The position numbers and the translations under genes are program-made. DNA of 9,646 nt, from the NCBI GenBank assembly GCA_030840885.1, contig JAVEDQ010000093.1, positions 1-9,646 of the forward strand. The letters are read 5' to 3'. A model generated the notes under the pieces. The model made no database searches and was not told the origin of the DNA. It saw only the letters and a program-made list of their open reading frames with translations. Each line of letters opens with the position of its first letter. The stretch's first letter is position 1. The DNA comes from Frankiaceae bacterium. GTDB lineage: Bacteria; Actinomycetota; Actinomycetes; Frankiales; Frankiaceae. Positions 6,815-9,646 of this stretch are shown here, piece after piece.

Positions 6815-6861
6815 AGGAGTACTCGTGCGAGGTGGCAGCGGGCCGCCACCGGCGGTCGTGG

Positions 6862-7308
6862 CTAGTCGGCGACGACCTGGATGTTGAGGTCGGCGACGAC
6901 CTCCGGGTGCAGTCGGACCATCACCTTGTGCGTGCCGACCGACTTGATCGGGGTCGGGAGTTCGATCCGGCGCCGGTCGAGCTTCGGACCGCCCGCCTTG
7001 ACCACGGCGGCGGCGACGTCGGCGGCGGTGACCGACCCGAACAGCCGGCCGCCCTGTCCCGCGCGCCCGTTGAGGGTCACCGGGACCGAGCGCAGGTCGT
7101 TGGCGACCTGCTGGGCCTGGCCGAGGTCACGGATCTCCCGCACCTCACGGGCCCGTCGGATCTGCGTGATCTGCTTCTCGGCGCCACGCGTGGCCTGAAT
7201 TGCCAGGCCGCGCGGGACGAGGAAGTTCCGGCCGTAGCCGTCCTTCACCTCGACCACGTCGCCCGGGCCACCGAGGCCGGTGACTTCCTGCGTCAGGATG
7301 AGTCGCAT
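6862..7308 (-). CDS. rplI: 50S ribosomal protein L9
   Basis: A 148-aa ribosomal protein L9, the usual length. It binds 23S rRNA near the base of the L1 stalk and helps keep the reading frame. The N-terminal rRNA-binding domain is typical (MRLILTQEV, then GDVVEVKDGYGRNFLVPRGLA at 16-36, with GRNFLVP as the family signature). A long charged helix follows (about 42-73), then the C-terminal domain with GRLFGSVTAADVA (87-99), IELPTPIKSVGTHKVMVRLHPEV (115-137) and a final LNIQVV strand. The start is ATG at 7306-7308. It lies only 2 nt after the rpsR stop and has no good ribosome site of its own, so translation is probably coupled to rpsR. It is the last gene of the S6-SSB-S18-L9 group. Confidence 0.98.
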   Translation of the reverse strand: MRLILTQEVTGLGGPGDVVEVKDGYGRNFLVPRGLAIQATRGAEKQITQIRRAREVREIRDLGQAQQVANDLRSVPVTLNGRAGQGGRLFGSVTAADVAAAVVKAGGPKLDRRRIELPTPIKSVGTHKVMVRLHPEVVADLNIQVVAD

Positions 7309-7310
7309 GA

Positions 7311-7547
7311 TCAGCGCGCCGTGCTGGTGTAGGGCAGCAGTGCCACCTCGCGGCTGTTCTTCACCGCGACGGCGACGTCACGCTGGTGCTGGCTGCAGTT
7401 GCCGGTGACCCGACGCGCGCGGATCTTGCCGCGGTCGGAGATGTAGCGGCGGAGCAGCGCGGTGTCCTTGTAGTCGATGAAGGACACCTTGTTCTTGCAG
7501 AACTCGCAGACCTTTTTCTTCGGCTTGCGCAATGGCGCCTTGGCCAT
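7311..7547 (-). CDS. rpsR: 30S ribosomal protein S18 (zinc-binding type)
   Basis: A 78-aa ribosomal protein S18, which pairs with S6 on the platform of the small subunit. The core [27 protein letters not shown] (24-50) and the terminal [11 protein letters not shown] are standard. It carries the metal ligands of the C+ form: Cys14 and Cys17 in CEFC, then Cys51 and His54 in CSQH. In actinobacteria such C+ proteins are the zinc-replete form, and a cysteine-less paralogue often lies elsewhere under Zur control; none is in this window. The ATG at 7545-7547 follows GAGGAG by 6 nt. It lies 39 bp after ssb and 2 bp before rplI in one operon. Confidence 0.98.
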   Translation of the reverse strand: MAKAPLRKPKKKVCEFCKNKVSFIDYKDTALLRRYISDRGKIRARRVTGNCSQHQRDVAVAVKNSREVALLPYTSTAR

Positions 7548-7586
7548 GGGTTGCTCCTCGAGAGCGAATCGAACGGGAGAAAAGGA

Positions 7587-8165
7587 CTAGAAAGGGGGCT
7601 CGTCGCTGTAGCCGCCGGGCGGCTGCGACCAGGGGTCGTCGACAGGGGCGCCGCCGCCGGATCCACCGGAACCGCCATAGCCACCACCGCCACCGGCCGG
7701 GGCACGATCGCCACCGCCGGCAGGAGCGCGATCGCCGCCGCTGTAACCGCCGCCACCACCGGCGTAGCCGCCGCCACCGCCGCCGCCGTTGCCCCCGGGC
7801 CGACCGGCCCGGTTGACACGTGCGGTGGCGCTGCGCAGCGACGGACCGACCTCATCGACGTCGAGTTCGACGACGGTGCGCTTCTCGCCCTCACGGGTCT
7901 CGAAGGAGCGCTGCTTGAGGCGGCCCTGGACGATCACGCGGAAGCCCTTGTGGAGCGACTCGGCGACGTTCTCCGCCGCCTGGCGCCACACGCTGCAGCG
8001 GAGGAACAGCGTGTCGCCGTCCTTCCACTCGTTGGTCTGCCGGTCCATCGTGCGGGGGGTCGAGGCGATGGTGAAGCTCGCCACGGCCTGGCCGCTCGGG
8101 GTGAACCGGAGCTCCGGGTCGTTGGTCAGGTTCCCGATGACGGTGATGACGGTTTCGCCAGCCAT
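7587..8165 (-). CDS. ssb: Single-stranded DNA-binding protein
   Basis: A 192-aa SSB that coats single-stranded DNA during replication, repair and recombination, working as a tetramer. Residues 1-112 form the OB fold ([18 protein letters not shown] at 4-21, [24 protein letters not shown] at 53-70, [16 protein letters not shown] at 74-89). Residues 120-175 are a Gly-rich disordered linker that includes two back-to-back copies of GGDRAPAG (143-158). The acidic tip SDEPPF (187-192) is the actinobacterial form of the DDDIPF tail that recruits partner proteins. The ATG at 8163-8165 is preceded by a modest GGGCGG. The gene starts 14 bp after rpsF and is followed by rpsR. This linkage fits the standard S6-SSB-S18 operon; it is the main SSB, not a phage or competence paralogue. 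Confidence 0.98.
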   Translation of the reverse strand: MAGETVITVIGNLTNDPELRFTPSGQAVASFTIASTPRTMDRQTNEWKDGDTLFLRCSVWRQAAENVAESLHKGFRVIVQGRLKQRSFETREGEKRTVVELDVDEVGPSLRSATARVNRAGRPGGNGGGGGGGYAGGGGGYSGGDRAPAGGGDRAPAGGGGGYGGSGGSGGGAPVDDPWSQPPGGYSDEPPF

Positions 8166-8179
8166 GCGCTACCGCCCGC

Positions 8180-8542
8180 TCAGGCGATCGGGGACGCGGC
8201 AGGCGCCGACCCGGTGCGGGAACGGCTGGCGCTACCGCGGTTGCGGAGCCGGTCGGGAAGCCGGATGACCTTGGTGCGCAGCACCGACTCGTTGAGGTTC
8301 AGCTGCCGGTCGAGTTCGACGACGGCGGCCGGGTCGGTGTGCAGGTCGAGGATCGCGTAGATGCCCTCGAAGCTCTTGTTGATCTCATAGCTGAGCCGGC
8401 GGCGGCCCCAGACGTCGACCTTCTCCACCGTGCCGCCCGCATTGCGGACGACGGTGAGGAACTGCTCGAGGGAGGGGGCGATGGTCCGCTCCTCGAGGTC
8501 GGGCGCGAGGATGACCATGAGCTCGTAATGGCGGGATGCCAA
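8180..8542 (-). CDS. rpsF: 30S ribosomal protein S6, TTG start
   Basis: Ribosomal protein S6, 120 aa with the start chosen here; it forms a heterodimer with S18 on the 30S platform. The core is typical: [17 protein letters not shown] (4-20), [19 protein letters not shown] (36-54), EGIYAILDL (59-67) and [19 protein letters not shown] (76-94). A tail of about 25 residues rich in Arg, Ser and Ala (96-120) follows; many actinobacterial S6 proteins end near 96. I chose TTG at 8540-8542 because an ideal AGGAGGT (8549-8555) lies 6 nt before it and the family's N-terminus begins right after. The frame also opens at GTG 8572, but that would place two hairpins and the ribosome site inside the coding region and add residues not usual for S6. 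It is the first gene of the rpsF-ssb-rpsR-rplI operon. Confidence 0.95.
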   Translation of the reverse strand: MASRHYELMVILAPDLEERTIAPSLEQFLTVVRNAGGTVEKVDVWGRRRLSYEINKSFEGIYAILDLHTDPAAVVELDRQLNLNESVLRTKVIRLPDRLRNRGSASRSRTGSAPAASPIA

Positions 8543-8608
8543 AGGAAGACCTCCTACGGTCTTGGCGGCCACGGACGATCCGTGGCAGGAGGAAACGCCG
8601 AACGGCGC
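8543..8608 (-). promoter_or_regulatory. Structured rpsF mRNA leader, possible autoregulatory element
   Basis: From the predicted start of transcription (about 8608) the RNA can form three hairpins. CGCC/GGCG (8596-8607) is at the 5' end. A perfect 7-bp stem, CCACGGA/UCCGUGG (8569-8585), follows with a 3-nt loop. Last is AAGACC/GGUCUU (8546-8563), with GUAGGA in its loop, which partly hides the AGGAGGU ribosome site. Between the first two lies CCUCCU (8587-8592), fully complementary to AGGAGG, so a longer pairing enclosing the middle hairpin could mask the site instead. S6:S18 is known to bind rpsF leaders in many bacteria; whether this leader belongs to that class is inference. Confidence 0.5.
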
Positions 8609-8614
8609 CTCGCC

Positions 8615-8620
8615 AGGTTA
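8615..8620 (-). promoter_or_regulatory. Candidate -10 box of the rpsF operon
   Basis: On the minus strand this reads TAACCT, fitting TANNNT, and is preceded by TGG, giving an extended -10 (TGn-TANNNT). It would start transcription near 8608, with a leader of about 66 nt. No good -35 is seen (GGAGCT at 17 bp), which an extended -10 can make up for. Confidence 0.5.
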
Positions 8621-8633
8621 CCAATCCGCCCGG

Positions 8634-8822
8634 TCAGCTCCGGGTGGCGTCCACAGGCTCATGGAGTTCCGTGACCGAGGAGCTGCGACGGGGGGCTGCG
8701 CGCAGCAGCAACCGGACGTGCGCTGCGGCGAGCGCGAGCACGAGCACGGCCGCGACGACCACGAGCAGCCCGCGGCCGGATGGGTCGCCCGGAGCCTCGA
8801 GGACGGCAGCCGAGGTGAGCAC
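8634..8822 (-). CDS. Probable small single-pass membrane protein, 62 aa
   Basis: A 62-aa protein of no family I recognise. Residues 18-40 are an almost unbroken hydrophobic stretch (GLLVVVAAVLVLALAAAHV and on), a clear membrane helix, followed by an Arg-rich segment (RLLLRAAPRR), which by the positive-inside rule suggests a cytosolic C-terminus. The start I prefer is GTG at 8820-8822. A GATACT hexamer (8829-8834, minus strand) ends 6 nt before it, suggesting a leaderless mRNA. A longer version from ATG at 8912 would give 92 aa but overlaps the divergent ohr gene. The gene ends 14 bp before the rpsF -10 box and points the same way, so it could partly feed into that operon. It may be a chance open frame; the transmembrane pattern is the main argument for it. 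Confidence 0.45.
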   Translation of the reverse strand: MLTSAAVLEAPGDPSGRGLLVVVAAVLVLALAAAHVRLLLRAAPRRSSSVTELHEPVDATRS

Positions 8823-8844
8823 CCCAGCAGTATCCGCTCCCGCT

Positions 8845-8872
8845 CTGACAGGATCGCGACGGGAACGACCCT
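8845..8872 (+). promoter_or_regulatory. Candidate promoter of ohr
   Basis: CTGACA (8845-8850) matches five of six bases of the TTGACA -35. GACCCT (8867-8872), 16 bp further, matches only the key A and T of TANNNT. Transcription would start near 8879, with GGAGGT (8888-8893) in the leader. No OhrR-type inverted repeat is evident in this 79-bp divergent gap. Confidence 0.33.
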
Positions 8873-8901
8873 CGTCCCCGACCACCCGGAGGTGGGCACG
8901 C

Positions 8902-9318
8902 ATGGAAGCCATCTACACCGCCCGTGCCACGGCCTACGGCGACGGCCGCAACGGCCACGTCACCAGTGACGACGACGTCCTCGACGTCGACCTGGCCATA
9001 CCGAAGGAGATGGGCGGCCCGGGGGGCGAGCTGTCCAACCCCGAGCAGCTGTTCGCCGCCGGCTACGCCGCCTGCTTCCACTCGGCCCTGAAGATCGTCG
9101 CGAAGAAGGTGGGGGTGTCGACCGAGGGATCGACCGTCGCCGCCTCGGTGGGGATCGGCCCGGACGGCGACGCCTACGGCCTGCAGGTCACGCTGGCCGT
9201 CGAGCTGCCCTCCGCCGGGCGGGACGAGGGCGAGAAGGCGCTCGAGGCGGCCCACCAGGTCTGCCCGTACTCCCGGGCGACGCGCGGCAACATCCAGGTC
9301 ACGCTGCAGCTCGTCTGA
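8902..9318 (+). CDS. ohr: Organic hydroperoxide resistance protein (OsmC/Ohr family)
   Basis: A 138-aa Ohr peroxidase, the typical length. It is a cytosolic homodimer that reduces organic and fatty-acid hydroperoxides, with lipoylated proteins as reductant. The two redox cysteines are present: Cys58 in GYAACFHSAL (54-63) as peroxidatic, and Cys121 in HQVCPYSRATRGN (118-130) as resolving residue. Arg16 and Glu48 (NPEQLFAAGYAAC) match the active-site Arg and Glu known for Ohr. VCPYSRATRGN is diagnostic of Ohr, as opposed to OsmC proper. The start is ATG at 8902, with GGAGGT 8 nt upstream. Ohr genes are often next to the MarR-type regulator OhrR; none is visible here, so control must come from elsewhere or lie outside the window. 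A membrane-protein gene starts 19 nt downstream on the same strand and may be cotranscribed. Confidence 0.95.
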   Translation: MEAIYTARATAYGDGRNGHVTSDDDVLDVDLAIPKEMGGPGGELSNPEQLFAAGYAACFHSALKIVAKKVGVSTEGSTVAASVGIGPDGDAYGLQVTLAVELPSAGRDEGEKALEAAHQVCPYSRATRGNIQVTLQLV

Positions 9319-9335
9319 GCTCGCCGTTCGTCTGA

Positions 9336-9385
9336 CCGTGTCGCCCGTGTCGCCCGTGTCGCCCGTGTCGCCCGTGTCGCCCGTG
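9336..9385 (+). repeat. 9-bp tandem repeat at the start of a membrane-protein gene
   Basis: Five perfect copies of CCGTGTCGC (9336-9380) plus a partial sixth (CCGTG, 9381-9385). Nine is a multiple of three, so changes in copy number keep the frame. In the frame of the following gene each unit reads GTG TCG CCC (Val/Met-Ser-Pro), so each copy carries a possible start codon. A repeat this exact could vary in length by replication slippage. Confidence 0.9.
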
Positions 9386-9646
9386 GTGTCCGGCAGGGCC
9401 CGGGTGGCGCCGATCCTGCTCGTCGCGCTGCCCTTCGTACTGTTGGTGCTGCGCGAGTGCCTGCGGCGCCCGGACTACGCCTACGCCGGCGACGAAGCGC
9501 TGATCGAGCTCGACGTCCGCCGCGTGCTGCACGGCGACATGCCGCTGGGGGCCTACTCCCGCTTCGGCTGGCGGCATCCCGGCTCGTCCTGGTACAGCCT
9601 GCTGGCGCTGCCCTACCGGGTGCTCGGTGGCCACGGCTGGTCGCTG
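9338..9646 (+). CDS. GT-C-like membrane protein, 5' part (cut by window end)
   Basis: The frame is open for 103 codons to the window edge, so the 3' end is missing. The first residues are Met/Val-Ser-Pro repeated five times, from the tandem repeat. A hydrophobic helix (about 23-38, VAPILLVALPFVLLVL) is followed by an extracytoplasmic-looking loop with YAYAGDEALIELDVRRVL (47-64) and LGAYSRFGWRHPG (70-82), then another hydrophobic start (WYSLLALPYRVLGG). An early acidic pair (Asp52-Glu53) followed by YSRFGW-HPG resembles the first loop of GT-C type polyprenyl-sugar glycosyltransferases and related multi-pass proteins of actinobacteria. That function is inferred. GTG at 9338, 9347, 9356, 9365, 9374, 9383 and 9386 are all in frame and none has a clear ribosome site, so the true start is undecided. 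It follows ohr by 19 nt. Confidence 0.75.
   Translation, partial: MSPVSPVSPVSPVSPVVSGRARVAPILLVALPFVLLVLRECLRRPDYAYAGDEALIELDVRRVLHGDMPLGAYSRFGWRHPGSSWYSLLALPYRVLGGHGWSL

Larger units (their letters stand above)
6315..6861. other. Gene-free region between rplI and dnaB
   Basis: 547 bp without a convincing gene. In plus-strand order it holds the dnaB leader, an AT-richer patch (6370-6400), a cluster of DnaA-box-like motifs (6434-6584), an AT-rich purine tract with an isolated AAGGAGG (6587-6593), GC-rich inverted repeats (6648-6692) and the rplI terminator hairpin (6781-6814). Possible minus-strand -10 hexamers for dnaB are TAATGT (6711-6716) and TAAACA near 6376-6381; neither has a good -35. 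The open frames here run through the hairpins and match no family I know. Some actinobacteria, such as Mycobacterium, have an extra gene in this slot; here I see none. Confidence 0.6.

Noticed and set aside
6324..6887. 187-codon plus-strand and 130-codon minus-strand frames in the rplI-dnaB gap
   Set aside because: They cross the terminator hairpin and inverted repeats, overlap rplI or dnaB, and show no domain or sensible composition.
9336..9385. CRISPR-like array
   Set aside because: Units are 9 bp with no spacers; it is a simple tandem repeat.
9299..9634. Minus-strand frame with Gly-Arg-His repeats
   Set aside because: The repeats are the reverse reading of the 9-bp tandem repeat. The plus strand gives a coherent membrane-protein start.

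Overview
The window is GC-rich (by eye around 70%) with tightly packed genes, frequent GTG/TTG starts and actinobacterial protein variants: a glycine-rich SSB tail ending in DEPPF, an S18 of the zinc-binding C+ type, and a BTAD/SARP-type regulator. It reads as the chromosome of a high-GC actinobacterium. The gene style and the membrane-protein start at the right edge resemble Geodermatophilaceae (Blastococcus/Modestobacter-like), but that family-level guess is inference. No mobile element, CRISPR array, rRNA, tRNA or phage gene was seen.

Left part (1-4931), accessory or metabolic genes: a crotonase-family acyl-CoA enzyme (minus), a small hypothetical protein divergent from it (plus), a serine-dependent glutaminase (plus), then convergent to it a large regulator that fuses an OmpR-type DNA-binding domain and a BTAD domain to an alpha/beta hydrolase (minus). 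Divergent from that regulator is a GNAT acetyltransferase (plus). The 114-bp divergent region between the last two carries direct repeats with an 11-bp period, the spacing typical of SARP operators.

Central part (4932-8620), a conserved housekeeping block on the minus strand. Transcription order is rpsF (S6), ssb, rpsR (S18), rplI (L9), a strong hairpin terminator, a 547-bp gene-free region, then dnaB (replicative helicase). The rpsF mRNA leader can form small hairpins, one of which contains the ribosome binding site. An upstream CCUCCU could pair with the same site, so the leader looks like a candidate for autogenous control. The gene-free region before dnaB holds a dense cluster of DnaA-box-like TGTGGA/TCCACA motifs.

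Right part (8634-9646): a probable 62-aa single-pass membrane protein (minus), a divergent organic hydroperoxide resistance protein Ohr (plus), and the 5' end of a GT-C-like membrane protein (plus) that runs off the window. Its first codons are a 9-bp tandem repeat in which every unit supplies an in-frame GTG.

No clearly new multi-gene system is present. The best leads are regulatory: the DnaA-box cluster at dnaB, the rpsF leader, the 11-bp repeats at the SARP-hydrolase/GNAT pair, and the repeat of start codons.
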